Assembly: GCF_030812255.1 (NCBI RefSeq)
Contig: NZ_JAUSSH010000004.1
Coordinates: 186,001-250,000 of the forward strand
DNA from: Paeniglutamicibacter psychrophenolicus
GTDB lineage: Bacteria; Actinomycetota; Actinomycetes; Actinomycetales; Micrococcaceae
Reading direction: 5' to 3'
Length of the DNA: 64,000 nucleotides
In this document: one piece after another, positions 35,470 through 44,134 of the stretch
Position numbering within the stretch: position 1 is the stretch's first letter
How the letters are laid out: every line of letters starts with the position of its first letter
Program-made: the position numbers and the translations under genes
Notes under the pieces: model-generated
The model's input: the letters and a program-made list of their open reading frames with translations, nothing else
Told to the model about the DNA's origin: nothing
Databases searched by the model: none

Positions 35470-35521
35470 TCCCCACGTGGGCTTGGATAAGCTGGGGCAC
35501 GAGTTCTATCCGGAGGGAAAA

Positions 35522-36046
35522 TTGAGCCAGCCACTATCGCGCGACCCGATCCTGGAAGCGCAACGCAATTGGGAACGCCACGGGTGGCAGGACGTCGCCG
35601 AGCCCATGGCGGCGATCACCGCCCTGATGCGGACGCAACAGATCCTTTTGCAGCGCGCCGAAACGGTGCTCAAGCCCTTCGGCCTCACCTTCGCCCGCTA
35701 CGAGATGCTGGCCCTGCTCAGCTTTACGCGCGACGGCGCGCTGGCCATGAACAGGGCCAGCGCCCTGCTCCAGGTCCATGCCACCTCCGTGACCAACGCC
35801 GTGGACCGCCTGGAGCACGCCGGGCTGGTGGCCCGCACCAAGCACCCCACCGACAAGCGCACCACGCTCATTGCCCTGTCCCCGCAGGGCCGCGAACTGG
35901 CCGCTGCCGCCACGACGGAACTGAACGCCAAGGTCTTCGCGGACTCGGGTTTTTCGGACCGGGACATCTCCACCTTGATCAGGATCTTCTCCAAGTTCCG
36001 CCGGGATGCCGGGGACTTTGCGTCGGAGGAACCCGGCCACCCCTAG
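35522..36046 (+). CDS. MarR-family transcriptional regulator
   Basis: 174-residue dimeric winged-helix regulator. The recognition region is ASALLQVHATSVTNAVDRLEHAGLV and the wing RTKHPTDKRTTLIALSPQGRE. The TTG at 35522 was chosen for GGAGGG 4 nt upstream, although the frame is open 15 codons earlier. A likely -10 (TAAGCT at 35489) would give a short leader. Downstream of the acyl-CoA synthetase, it probably represses that locus and is released by an acyl-CoA or aromatic acid. Operators may include the CTTCCTACTAA sites or the palindrome at 36150-36167. Confidence 0.88.
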   Translation: MSQPLSRDPILEAQRNWERHGWQDVAEPMAAITALMRTQQILLQRAETVLKPFGLTFARYEMLALLSFTRDGALAMNRASALLQVHATSVTNAVDRLEHAGLVARTKHPTDKRTTLIALSPQGRELAAAATTELNAKVFADSGFSDRDISTLIRIFSKFRRDAGDFASEEPGHP

Positions 36047-36149
36047 TGCAACGGCCGCGGCCCGGGCCTTCCAGCCGCCGCGGAAACCTGGCGCGACGCA
36101 CCGAGAAACGTCACATTCACACAAATTGGTGATCGCACTCACATACTTT

Positions 36150-36167
36150 ACGTAGGACATCCTACGT
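36150..36167. promoter_or_regulatory. 18-bp perfect palindrome upstream of the sialidase gene
   Basis: ACGTAGGA CA TCCTACGT is a perfect inverted repeat with 8-bp arms. An outer pair, ACATAC (36141-36146) and GTATGT (36169-36174), brackets it almost symmetrically. It lies 57 bp before the sialidase ATG in an AT-richer patch, as expected of an operator or activator site. Confidence 0.68.
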
Positions 36168-36224
36168 CGTATGTCCTGCTCGAATCAGCCCCCAATGATT
36201 CTGTGTGAAAGGAATCCGCACACC

Positions 36225-39113
36225 ATGACATATTCCCCCCGCCGTCCCAGCGCACTGCGGAAGGCCGCCTGGCTCGGCTCGCTGGCCGCGCTGAGCATGA
36301 TCCTCCCAGCCGCCACGGCCGGTGCCGCGTTCGGCGCCACCGTCATCCCCGGTGCCGACCCCACCGGCGCCCCCGGCAGCTTCAGCGAACAGAACCTCGC
36401 CGCCGACCGGACCGAGAACAACTGGTTCTACCGCATCCCCGCCCTGGCCCACCTGGGCGACGGGGTCGTGCTCGCTTCCTGGGACGCACGTCCGGGAAGC
36501 GCGGCAGACGCGCCGAACCCCAACACCATCGTCCAGCGCCGATCCACGGACAATGGCGCCACCTGGGGCCCGCTGACCACCATCGCCGCGGGCCACATCG
36601 CCGATGACGGCGGACCGAAGTACGGCTACTCCGATCCCAGCTACGTTCTCGATGCCGAAGCCGGGAAGGTCTTTGCCTTCTTCGTCCACTCCAAGGACCA
36701 GGGCTTCCACGGCAGCGCCTTCGGCAATGACGACGCCGACCGACAGGTCATCGGCGCCGCGGTCGTCGAATCCGCCGACGCCGGCCTGACCTGGAGCGAA
36801 CCGAGATTGATCACCGATGTGGTCAAGCCTGGCGCGGACCGGACCCCGGAGGCCGGGGACGTGCGCAGCATGTTCGCCACTTCCGGCGAGGGCATCCAGC
36901 TCACCCGCGGCGAATACAAGGGCCGCCTGGTCCAGCAGTACGCGGGCGATGTGCAGCAGGCCGACGGCTCCCGAAGCATCCAGGCCTACTCCGTGTATTC
37001 GGACGACCATGGTGCCACCTGGCAGCGCGGCGAATTCGTTGGTACCTCCATGGACGAGAACAAGGTCGTGGAACTCTCCGACGGACGGGTCATGCTCAAC
37101 TCCCGCGACTCGTCCAACGGCGGCTACCGCAAGGCCGCAATCTCCACCAACGGCGGTGAAAGCTATTCGGAGGCCAAGCGGGATACGAACCTGCCGGATC
37201 CCACCAACAACGCCCACATCACCCAGCTGCACCCGGGTGCCGCCGCGGGCAGCAGGGACGCCCGAAAGCTGCTGTACACCGGCGCCAACTCGCAGACCGG
37301 ACGGGAAAACGTCTCGGCCCGCGTCTCCTGCGATGACGGCGCCAGCTGGCCGGGCCTGCGCACCATCCGCCACGGCTTCTCCGCCTACTCCTCGTCCACG
37401 GCCCTGGCCGACGGCAGGTTCGGCGTGCTCTACGAAGGCAACTACACCGATTCGATGCCGTTTGCGTCCTTCGACGAGGAATGGCTCAACTACGTCTGTG
37501 CGCCGCAGGCTGCCGAGGATTTCAGCGCCGATGCCGGTGCCACCCACACATTGCCGGTGACCATCACCAACCAGGAAGACACCGCGCTGAGCGGCTCGCT
37601 CCAGCTGGCCGCCAGCAACCTCTTCGACTCCAACACAGTCGAGGTCGCCGACCTGCCGGCAGGAGAATCGCGCACCGTCGAACTCGAGGTCAAGGTTCCC
37701 GCCACGGCGAACGGCAAGTACCTGCTGCAAACCGCCTTCACCGCCGCCGACGGCACCGAGGCCCAGGGCAACGTCCGCGCCACGATCGCCGGCAAGGAAG
37801 TCACCGGCATTGAAATCGATGGCTTCCGCGCCGACTCCGACCGCGACCTCGCCGCCAACCCGTACGCCGCCGGCGATGCGGTGCCATACTCCTTCAAGGT
37901 CACCAGCGCCTCGAACATCGGCCAGTGGGTGGTGCCCACCGAGGGCAACTTCACCCCGTTCGCGGCCAAGCCCGTGGGCGAAACCAGCCCTGCCGGCAAC
38001 TGCCGCTACGGCAGCCTGGCCGCCGGAGCCTCCTACACCTGCACCACCCCGCGCCACATGGTGAGTGCCGCGGAGCTCGCCGACGGCTTCTTCACCCCGC
38101 TCACCAAGTGGACCACCGGGCGCATCGGCGCCAACTACGACGTGGTCGACAGCTATGAGATCACGGGCGACGAGGTCGACCTGCTGGCACGCGCACCCAA
38201 GCTCGAGGCCGCGGCGGGGGCGGCCGAGCTGCAGGACCGCGACGCCAACGGCCACGCCTCGGTGGGCGACACCGTCACCCACGTCATCACGCTGAAAAAC
38301 ACCGGCAACGTCAGGCTCACCGCCCTGGCCGGCGAGGATTCCGTGGCCGGCGAGCTCGCCGCGGGCGCGAGCGTCCAGGCCACGGCAACGCACACGGTCA
38401 CCGCCGAGGACCTGGCCGCCGGCAAGCTGGCCGAACGCACCCTGGCGTTCACCGCCGCCAACGGTGCCACGGCACTGGAAGCCGCCGCGACCCTGGGCGG
38501 GATCGAACTGGTCCAGGCACCCGGTGGGAACGCGACCAGCGCACCGGCCAAGGCCACTCTCTCCCATGACAACGGCCGCACCAGCGGCTTGGCCGACGGC
38601 GACTACCGGGTCACCATGGAACTGCCGTGGGGCACCAACGCCACCAGCTTCACGCTGTACGAGAACGACGTGGCGATCTCCACACAACAGCTCACTGCCA
38701 ACACCCCCGAGTCCCAGCAGGCAGTCGTCGCGGTGACAGGAAAGCCCAACGGCACCTACCGCTACCGCGGGGAACTGGCCAACGCGGCGGGAACCACCAC
38801 GACCGCCACGCTGGTCGTGAAGGTGCGCGACGCCAGCCCCGCCGCCCCGGCCATCAGCCTGGAAGGCGAGAAGTTCGCGGGTTCCTACACCGTGCACACC
38901 AACCTGTGGCAGGGCACCAACGCCACCGGGTACACGCTGTATGAGAATGGCATCGCCGTCGACAGGCAGGATCTGGCCGCCGCCACCCCCGCGGCCCAGA
39001 AGGCCTCAACCTCGTTCACCGACAAGGCACCGGGCACCTACCGATACGTCGCGGAGCTGGCCAATGCGGCAGGCTCCACCCGGTCCAAGACCCTCGTGGT
39101 CAACGTCAAGTAA
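36225..39113 (+). CDS. Secreted multidomain exo-alpha-sialidase
   Basis: Extracellular glycoside hydrolase (GH33-like) releasing terminal sialic acids. From the ATG at 36225 (AAAGGA 11 nt upstream) it has 962 residues. A signal peptide (about 1-36) precedes the beta-propeller (about 45-430) with the arginine motif YRIPAL and Asp boxes STDNGATW, SADAGLTW, SDDHGATW and SCDDGASW plus a degenerate STNGGESY. Next are Ig-like modules, one resembling NEW3 (about 440-520) and one with DxDANGHASVGDTVTH-type repeats. Two ~80-residue C-terminal modules (GTNATxxTLYEN ... PGTYRYxxELANAAG) are tandem copies, probably carbohydrate binding. No sortase motif or membrane anchor is seen. No sialic-acid transport or nan genes are nearby. 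Confidence 0.93.
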   Translation: MTYSPRRPSALRKAAWLGSLAALSMILPAATAGAAFGATVIPGADPTGAPGSFSEQNLAADRTENNWFYRIPALAHLGDGVVLASWDARPGSAADAPNPNTIVQRRSTDNGATWGPLTTIAAGHIADDGGPKYGYSDPSYVLDAEAGKVFAFFVHSKDQGFHGSAFGNDDADRQVIGAAVVESADAGLTWSEPRLITDVVKPGADRTPEAGDVRSMFATSGEGIQLTRGEYKGRLVQQYAGDVQQADGSRSIQAYSVYSDDHGATWQRGEFVGTSMDENKVVELSDGRVMLNSRDSSNGGYRKAAISTNGGESYSEAKRDTNLPDPTNNAHITQLHPGAAAGSRDARKLLYTGANSQTGRENVSARVSCDDGASWPGLRTIRHGFSAYSSSTALADGRFGVLYEGNYTDSMPFASFDEEWLNYVCAPQAAEDFSADAGATHTLPVTITNQEDTALSGSLQLAASNLFDSNTVEVADLPAGESRTVELEVKVPATANGKYLLQTAFTAADGTEAQGNVRATIAGKEVTGIEIDGFRADSDRDLAANPYAAGDAVPYSFKVTSASNIGQWVVPTEGNFTPFAAKPVGETSPAGNCRYGSLAAGASYTCTTPRHMVSAAELADGFFTPLTKWTTGRIGANYDVVDSYEITGDEVDLLARAPKLEAAAGAAELQDRDANGHASVGDTVTHVITLKNTGNVRLTALAGEDSVAGELAAGASVQATATHTVTAEDLAAGKLAERTLAFTAANGATALEAAATLGGIELVQAPGGNATSAPAKATLSHDNGRTSGLADGDYRVTMELPWGTNATSFTLYENDVAISTQQLTANTPESQQAVVAVTGKPNGTYRYRGELANAAGTTTTATLVVKVRDASPAAPAISLEGEKFAGSYTVHTNLWQGTNATGYTLYENGIAVDRQDLAAATPAAQKASTSFTDKAPGTYRYVAELANAAGSTRSKTLVVNVK

Positions 39114-39136
39114 CCCCGAGCAGCAACGATCAACAG

Positions 39137-39176
39137 CCCGGTGCCCCGCAGTCGAATTCCGACGGGGGGCACCGGG
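39137..39176. terminator. Bidirectional terminator after the sialidase gene
   Basis: An 11-bp perfect stem (CCCGGTGCCCC / GGGGCACCGGG) with an 18-nt loop lies between the converging sialidase and ABC ATPase genes. Confidence 0.72.
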
Positions 39177-39198
39177 TTGTCGGCATTGGAGGCGGTTT

Positions 39199-39927
39199 TT
39201 AGGCGGGCACCAGCTCGGAGGCGCCCAGCACACCGTCGCGCATGGTGGCCACCGAATCGGTGAGCGAGATGAATTCGGTGTCGTGCGTGACCATGACCGT
39301 CGCAACCGAGAATTCGCGGGTCACCTCGGCCAGCAGCCGCACGATCGATTCGCTGCGTGCATGGTCCAGCGCCGCGGTGGGCTCGTCGACCAGCAGCACC
39401 TTCGGGGAGCCCATGAGGGCACGGGCAATGTTCACGCGCTGGCGCTGTCCACCGGAGAGCTGGTGCGGGCGCTTCGTGGCGCTGTCTTCCAGCCCCACGA
39501 CCTGAAGCAGTTCCAGGGCGCGGGCCTTGGCGGGCTTCAAGGGCTTGCCGCGCAGGTGGTCGGAGATCATCAGCTGCTCGAGGGCGGTCATCGAGGCCAG
39601 CAGGTTGGGCTGCTGGAAGATGATGCCCACCTTCTCGCGGCGCAGCGTGGTCATTTCCTTGTCGTTCAGGTCGCTGGCGGTGGTGCCGTCGATGATGACC
39701 AGCCCGCTGGTGGGACGGATCAGGGTTGCGGCGACGGCCAGCAGCGAGGACTTGCCGGAGCCCGAGGGGCCGATCAGCGAGAGCATCTGCCCGGCGCCCA
39801 CGCCCAGGTTCACCGAGTCCAGTGCCTTGATGGTGCCCTGGCCATCCGGGTATTCAAGGGTCAGGTCGATCAGTTGCAGGGGCATGTTGGTGGTTGCGGC
39901 AGGCTGGGTTGGTTCCGGGGTGGTCAT
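39199..39927 (-). CDS. ABC transporter ATP-binding protein (MacB/LolD type)
   Basis: ATPase partner of the FtsX-like permease encoded 62 bp upstream. 242 residues with Walker A GPSGSGKSS, Q-loop FQQPNLL, signature LSGGQRQR, Walker B VLLVDEPTAALD and switch His in VMVTHDTE. AAAGGA lies 5 nt before the ATG. Type VII ABC systems of this kind move peptides, lipids or antibiotics out of the membrane or act as mechanotransmitters; substrate unknown. Confidence 0.9.
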   Translation of the reverse strand: MTTPEPTQPAATTNMPLQLIDLTLEYPDGQGTIKALDSVNLGVGAGQMLSLIGPSGSGKSSLLAVAATLIRPTSGLVIIDGTTASDLNDKEMTTLRREKVGIIFQQPNLLASMTALEQLMISDHLRGKPLKPAKARALELLQVVGLEDSATKRPHQLSGGQRQRVNIARALMGSPKVLLVDEPTAALDHARSESIVRLLAEVTREFSVATVMVTHDTEFISLTDSVATMRDGVLGASELVPA

Positions 39928-39989
39928 GGGATTCCTTTGCGCGGGAGATTCAGGGGAAAAGTTGGTGGGCGGGGCGGGCGCGCGTGGTG

Positions 39990-41105
39990 CTAGTTGCCGC
40001 CGAGGGCAATGAGCGCGTCGACCTTGGTGACGCGGGAGACGGCGAGCGCGGCCCCGGCCAGGCCGAGCAGCACGACCCCGGCGATGGGCAGCAGCGTGGT
40101 CGCGGGGGTCAGCAGGAAGGGTGCGGCCTTGGCGGCGAAGGTGCCGCCGAGGATGCCGATGCCGCCGCCGATTCCGGCTCCGAGCAGCAGCACGATGCTG
40201 GCCTGGGTGATGGCGTCCTTCAGCACGTAGCCTCCCGATCCACCCAGGGCCTTGAGCACCGCGATGTCGCGGGTGCGCTGCACGGTCCAGACCGTGAGGA
40301 AGGCCAGGATCACCAGGGCCGAGATGCCGTAGAGGAAGCCCTGCATCATCAGCAGCGAGCCGTTCTCGCTCTTGTAGGAGCCCAGCGCCGCGTAGGAGCC
40401 GGTGCGGGTGGTGCTGACGGTGGCCGCTGCGGCATTTGCGCCATCCGTGTCCACGGTGGCGTCGTCCTGGTTGGTGACGGCGATGACGGTTCCGACCTGC
40501 GTGCCCTGGCCCAGGTGCGCGAGCTTGGCCCACGAATCCAGGTCCGTGTAGAGGACCGAGGTGTGCGAATACCAGTTGTCGGCGGCGATCCCGCCGACCA
40601 CCAGGTCAACCCCGGCCATGGAGATGGTGTCGCCGATGCCCAGGGAGAGGTCCTTGGCGACCGAGTCGCCGATGACGACCTTCCCGGCTTCGAGGGGCAG
40701 AGGCGCCAGCCCGCTGCCGTCCGGGATGCCGAAGACCGCGACGTTGGTGGTGCCGCTGCTGGTCTCGGAGCCGGCCGCGGATCCGGTCAGGCGGGTCTGG
40801 GTGATGCCGAGCGCTTGCGCCGAGGCGACGCCGGGGCGGTTGCCCCAGGCGCGCACCTGGTCGGCAGTGACCTGGCTTTCGGTGAAGGATGCCTTGGGGT
40901 CGTTGCCGCTGGCGGCACCGAAGGCGATGGTGTCGACGGGCCGGGTTTCGCTGCCGAGGTTTTTCAGCGCGGAGGTGGACTGGTTGCCCAGCCCCGCGGT
41001 GAGCCCGGAGAGCATGACCAGCAGCAGCGTGATGAGGGCAACCACCGACCCCATGAGGGCGAAGCGGCCCTTGGCGAAGCGGATGTCGCGGATTGCAAGA
41101 AACAC
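39990..41105 (-). CDS. FtsX/MacB-like ABC permease
   Basis: 371 residues with one N-terminal transmembrane helix (about 15-38), an extracellular domain of about 210 residues, and three C-terminal helices (about 255-365), the plan of FtsX/MacB_PCD permeases. The cytoplasmic loop VQRTRDIAVLKALGGSGGYVLKD is the family's coupling segment. Together with the ATPase it forms a two-gene exporter or mechanotransmission unit. No membrane-fusion partner is adjacent. Confidence 0.88.
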   Translation of the reverse strand: MFLAIRDIRFAKGRFALMGSVVALITLLLVMLSGLTAGLGNQSTSALKNLGSETRPVDTIAFGAASGNDPKASFTESQVTADQVRAWGNRPGVASAQALGITQTRLTGSAAGSETSSGTTNVAVFGIPDGSGLAPLPLEAGKVVIGDSVAKDLSLGIGDTISMAGVDLVVGGIAADNWYSHTSVLYTDLDSWAKLAHLGQGTQVGTVIAVTNQDDATVDTDGANAAAATVSTTRTGSYAALGSYKSENGSLLMMQGFLYGISALVILAFLTVWTVQRTRDIAVLKALGGSGGYVLKDAITQASIVLLLGAGIGGGIGILGGTFAAKAAPFLLTPATTLLPIAGVVLLGLAGAALAVSRVTKVDALIALGGN

Positions 41106-41243
41106 GGGTGGGGTTCGCTTTCAGTGGATGGAGCGGGGACCTTGCCGGCGGCAACTTCCCCCTTCTTATCTCCCATCCTCTGTTTTCCCGCACCCGTGCA
41201 CATCGACCATACGGTTGATTGGTGCCGCTCGGTTGGCGCGGTC

Positions 41244-42059
41244 CTATTCGGGCATTTCCCCGCGCACCCACGCGATGTAGCGATGCAGCGTGCCTTCGAC
41301 GGTGGCGTGGGCGTCGGATTCCAAGACCCCGAAGGCGCTGTACAGCCGCTCGAATTCCAGCGGCATCACGGTGTCCAGGATCCGCTCGATGGTGCCAGCC
41401 GGCAGCGGGATGTTGTTCACGTAGCTGCGCATGGCGTTGGCCGATTTCCGGTCCCCGCCCACGGCGATGGTGTCCCCGGTGACCAGCACCCCGGCGCCGG
41501 TCTGGCCGGCCGGCCAGTGCACGACCGAACTGCCGGCAAAGTGGCCGCCGCATTGGTGCATCACCAGCCCCGGCAGCAGCTCGATGCTTCCCTCCCAGAG
41601 CCTGATGGCCGGGTCGGGCCTCCGGATCCATTGCTCGTCGGCCTTGGCCACGTAGACCGGGGCATGGCCGAAGCGGTGGCTGTACTGGATCGAGGAACCG
41701 GTCAGGTGCGGGTGGCTCGAGGCGATGGCCGCCACCCCGCCGAGTTCCTCGATGCGCGCCGCTCCGGCCGCGTCGATGAAGCCGGGCGGTTCAAAGAGCA
41801 GGTTCCCGCCGGGCGTGGACACCAGCAGCCCGCGCTGCCCGATGCCCAGGCGCGGCGTGGCGGTGACGGCGTGGAGCCCGGGTTCCAGTTCGGTGACCAC
41901 GAGCCGGTGGCCGGCGGCCTCGAGCTCGTCGCGGGTGGTCCAGGCCTGGCCGGTTGCCGGGACCCACTGGCGTTCGTCCTCGCAGATCGCGCAGCGTTCG
42001 GGCGGGAGGGCGGCGTCCGGGTGCTCGATGGCGCAGGTCGCACAGGTGAAGATGGTCAT
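41244..42059 (-). CDS. MBL-fold protein with N-terminal zinc-ribbon-like Cys pairs
   Basis: 271 residues. The N-terminus has two CxxC pairs (CATC and CAIC, about 20 residues apart), a likely small zinc ribbon. The rest resembles a metallo-beta-lactamase fold: the first motif reads HPHLTG rather than HxHxDH, then CGGHFAGSS and GDT supply later ligand positions. With two canonical ligands missing, activity is uncertain. It is 59 bp downstream of mmsB on the same strand and may be part of that transcript. Confidence 0.78.
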   Translation of the reverse strand: MTIFTCATCAIEHPDAALPPERCAICEDERQWVPATGQAWTTRDELEAAGHRLVVTELEPGLHAVTATPRLGIGQRGLLVSTPGGNLLFEPPGFIDAAGAARIEELGGVAAIASSHPHLTGSSIQYSHRFGHAPVYVAKADEQWIRRPDPAIRLWEGSIELLPGLVMHQCGGHFAGSSVVHWPAGQTGAGVLVTGDTIAVGGDRKSANAMRSYVNNIPLPAGTIERILDTVMPLEFERLYSAFGVLESDAHATVEGTLHRYIAWVRGEMPE

Positions 42060-42118
42060 CGCGGATCCCTTCCGTGTCGGATGCGGGCCGTGGGGCTCCC
42101 GCCGGCGAACGTGCCCGG

Positions 42119-43045
42119 CTAGCCCTGCGAACCGTCCCTGATGTCGGTGATGATGCCGGAGAAGTCGCGTCCGGCCCCGCCCTCGTCGGCGAACCTGCGG
42201 TAGATCCGCGCGGCCAGCGGGCCCAGTTGCGCGGCAACCCCCGCATGCTCGAGCGCGTTCAGCGCCAGGCCCAGGTCCTTGGCCATCAACGCCCCGGCAA
42301 ACCCGGGAACATAGTCGCGGTTCGCCGGCGAGGCCGGCACCGGGCCGGGGACCGGGCAGTTGGTGGTGACCGACCAGCATTGGCCCGAGGCCGTGGAGAT
42401 CACGTCGAAGAGCGCCTGGTGGGTCAGCCCGAGCTTTTCGCCCAGCACGAAGGCCTCGGCCGCGCCGATCATGGAGATGCCCAGCAGCATGTTGTTGCAG
42501 ATCTTCGCGGCCTGGCCGGCCCCGTGCCCGCCGCAATGCACCAGTTTCTTGCCCATAACCTGCAGCAGCGGGGTGATCTGTTCCAGGTCGGGGGCCTCGG
42601 CACCGATCATGAAGGTCAGCGTCCCGGCCTCGGCTCCGACCACTCCGCCGGAGACCGGCGCGTCGGCGGAGCGGTGCCCGGCGGCCAGCGCGATTTCCGC
42701 TGCCTCGCGGGCCTGGGCCACGTCGATGGTGGAGCAGTCCAGGAACAGGGTGTCGGGCCCGGCGACCTCGAGCAGGCCGGGCTCCCCGACGCCGCGGTAG
42801 GCGTCGAGCAGGATGTCGCCGGAGGGGAACATCGTCAACACGATGGCCGCACCGGTGGCGGCCTCCGAGGCGCTGGCGGCACAGGGCACCCCGGCTGCGG
42901 TGGCCGCGTCAACGGCCGCGGGGACCACGTCGAAGCCCGCGACGTCGAATCCGGCCTTGATGAGGTTCACCGCCATGGGTTCGCCCATGTGCCCGAGTCC
43001 CAGGAATGCTATCTTGCCCGCGGAGGCGGGTGTCTTCTCGCTCAT
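42119..43045 (-). CDS. mmsB: 3-hydroxyisobutyrate dehydrogenase
   Basis: Oxidises 3-hydroxyisobutyrate to methylmalonate semialdehyde with NAD(P)+ in valine degradation. 308 residues: Rossmann motif FLGLGHMGEPMAVNLIKAG, substrate loop DAPVSGGVVGAEAGTL, catalytic Lys region GAGQAAKICNNMLLG, and C-terminal KDLGLALNA. The ATG overlaps the preceding hydrolase gene's stop (ATGA), and GAGGA lies upstream. Confidence 0.93.
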   Translation of the reverse strand: MSEKTPASAGKIAFLGLGHMGEPMAVNLIKAGFDVAGFDVVPAAVDAATAAGVPCAASASEAATGAAIVLTMFPSGDILLDAYRGVGEPGLLEVAGPDTLFLDCSTIDVAQAREAAEIALAAGHRSADAPVSGGVVGAEAGTLTFMIGAEAPDLEQITPLLQVMGKKLVHCGGHGAGQAAKICNNMLLGISMIGAAEAFVLGEKLGLTHQALFDVISTASGQCWSVTTNCPVPGPVPASPANRDYVPGFAGALMAKDLGLALNALEHAGVAAQLGPLAARIYRRFADEGGAGRDFSGIITDIRDGSQG

Positions 43046-44130
43046 GTTCTTCCTCCGGTCGTCGTCGTGTCGCTCGGCACGCGTGGGTTCAGTTTGAGTT
43101 CGCGTTCCCCCAGGGAGGCAAAGCTGGCTTCCACCAGCTCGCGGTCCACCTCGGCCAGGGTGGCCGGGTTCCACGCCGGGGCGTAGTCCTTGTCGATGAC
43201 CTGGGCGCGGATGCCCTCGGGGAAATCACGGGAGGCCAGGGCGCGCAGCCCCACCCGATACTCCTGTTCCAGGGCCTCTTCGAGGGTTGCCAGCTCCCTG
43301 GCCCGGCGCAGCGAGGCCAGGGTCAGCTTTAACGCCGTCGGCGATTTCTTCGCCAGCGTCGCCACCGACATCCGGGCTTCCTCGTTGCCCGCGTCGGCCA
43401 GGACCGCCAGTGCGGCAACAATGTCCTCGACCTCGTCGTGCCCGTAGGCGGCATCGAGCCAGGGGCGCCAGGATTCCAGCTGGGAGGCGGGGGCCGGCAG
43501 GATGAAGCCGGGCAGGAGGTCAGCGACAGGGGTCTGCTCCAGGGCACTGAAGAGTTCCTCCGCACGGTTGAAGTCGATCAGGTGATCGGCCAGTCCCAGG
43601 TAGAGCACCTCGGCGGCGCCCAGGTGCTCCCCGGTCAGGGCCGCGTGGGTGCCACTCTGCCCCGGGGCGCGGGAGAGCAGGTAGGTGCCCCCGACATCCG
43701 GGACGAACCCGATGGTGGTTTCCGGCATGCCGCTGCGCGTCCGGGTGGTGACCAGCCGGTGGCTCCCGTGGGCGGAGATGCCCACGCCGCCGCCCAGGAC
43801 CAGCCCGTCCATGTAGGCGATGTAGGGCTTGGGATAGGCGTTGATGAGGGAATTGAGCCGGTATTCGGTGGCCCAGAAGCCCGCGGTCTGTGTGCCGCCG
43901 GAGGCGATGTCGCGGTGGATCGCCACAATGTCGCCTCCGGCACACAGCCCGCGCTCCCCGGCCCCGCGCACCAGCACCTGGTCCACCGCCGGGTCCTGCG
44001 CCCAATCGGTGAGGGTCTCGAGCATGGCCTCGGCCATCAAGGCCGTCAGGGCATTGACCGCCCGCGGCCGGTTCAACGTGATCACGCCCAGGGTGCCGCG
44101 CACCTCAAGGAGGACTTCGGGTTCGGCCAT
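43042..44130 (-). CDS. 3-hydroxyisobutyryl-CoA hydrolase (enoyl-CoA hydratase family)
   Basis: Crotonase-fold thioesterase that probably frees 3-hydroxyisobutyrate from its CoA ester in valine breakdown. 362 residues, longer than a plain enoyl-CoA hydratase (about 260) and matching HIBCH. The oxyanion-hole segments are GAGERGLCAGGDI and MDGLVLGGGVGIS; MPETTIGFVPDVGGTY carries the catalytic Glu and Asp. It sits between mmsA (4-bp gap) and mmsB (4-bp overlap), which supports the assignment. Confidence 0.9.
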   Translation of the reverse strand: MAEPEVLLEVRGTLGVITLNRPRAVNALTALMAEAMLETLTDWAQDPAVDQVLVRGAGERGLCAGGDIVAIHRDIASGGTQTAGFWATEYRLNSLINAYPKPYIAYMDGLVLGGGVGISAHGSHRLVTTRTRSGMPETTIGFVPDVGGTYLLSRAPGQSGTHAALTGEHLGAAEVLYLGLADHLIDFNRAEELFSALEQTPVADLLPGFILPAPASQLESWRPWLDAAYGHDEVEDIVAALAVLADAGNEEARMSVATLAKKSPTALKLTLASLRRARELATLEEALEQEYRVGLRALASRDFPEGIRAQVIDKDYAPAWNPATLAEVDRELVEASFASLGERELKLNPRVPSDTTTTGGRT

Positions 44131-44134
44131 GGGA

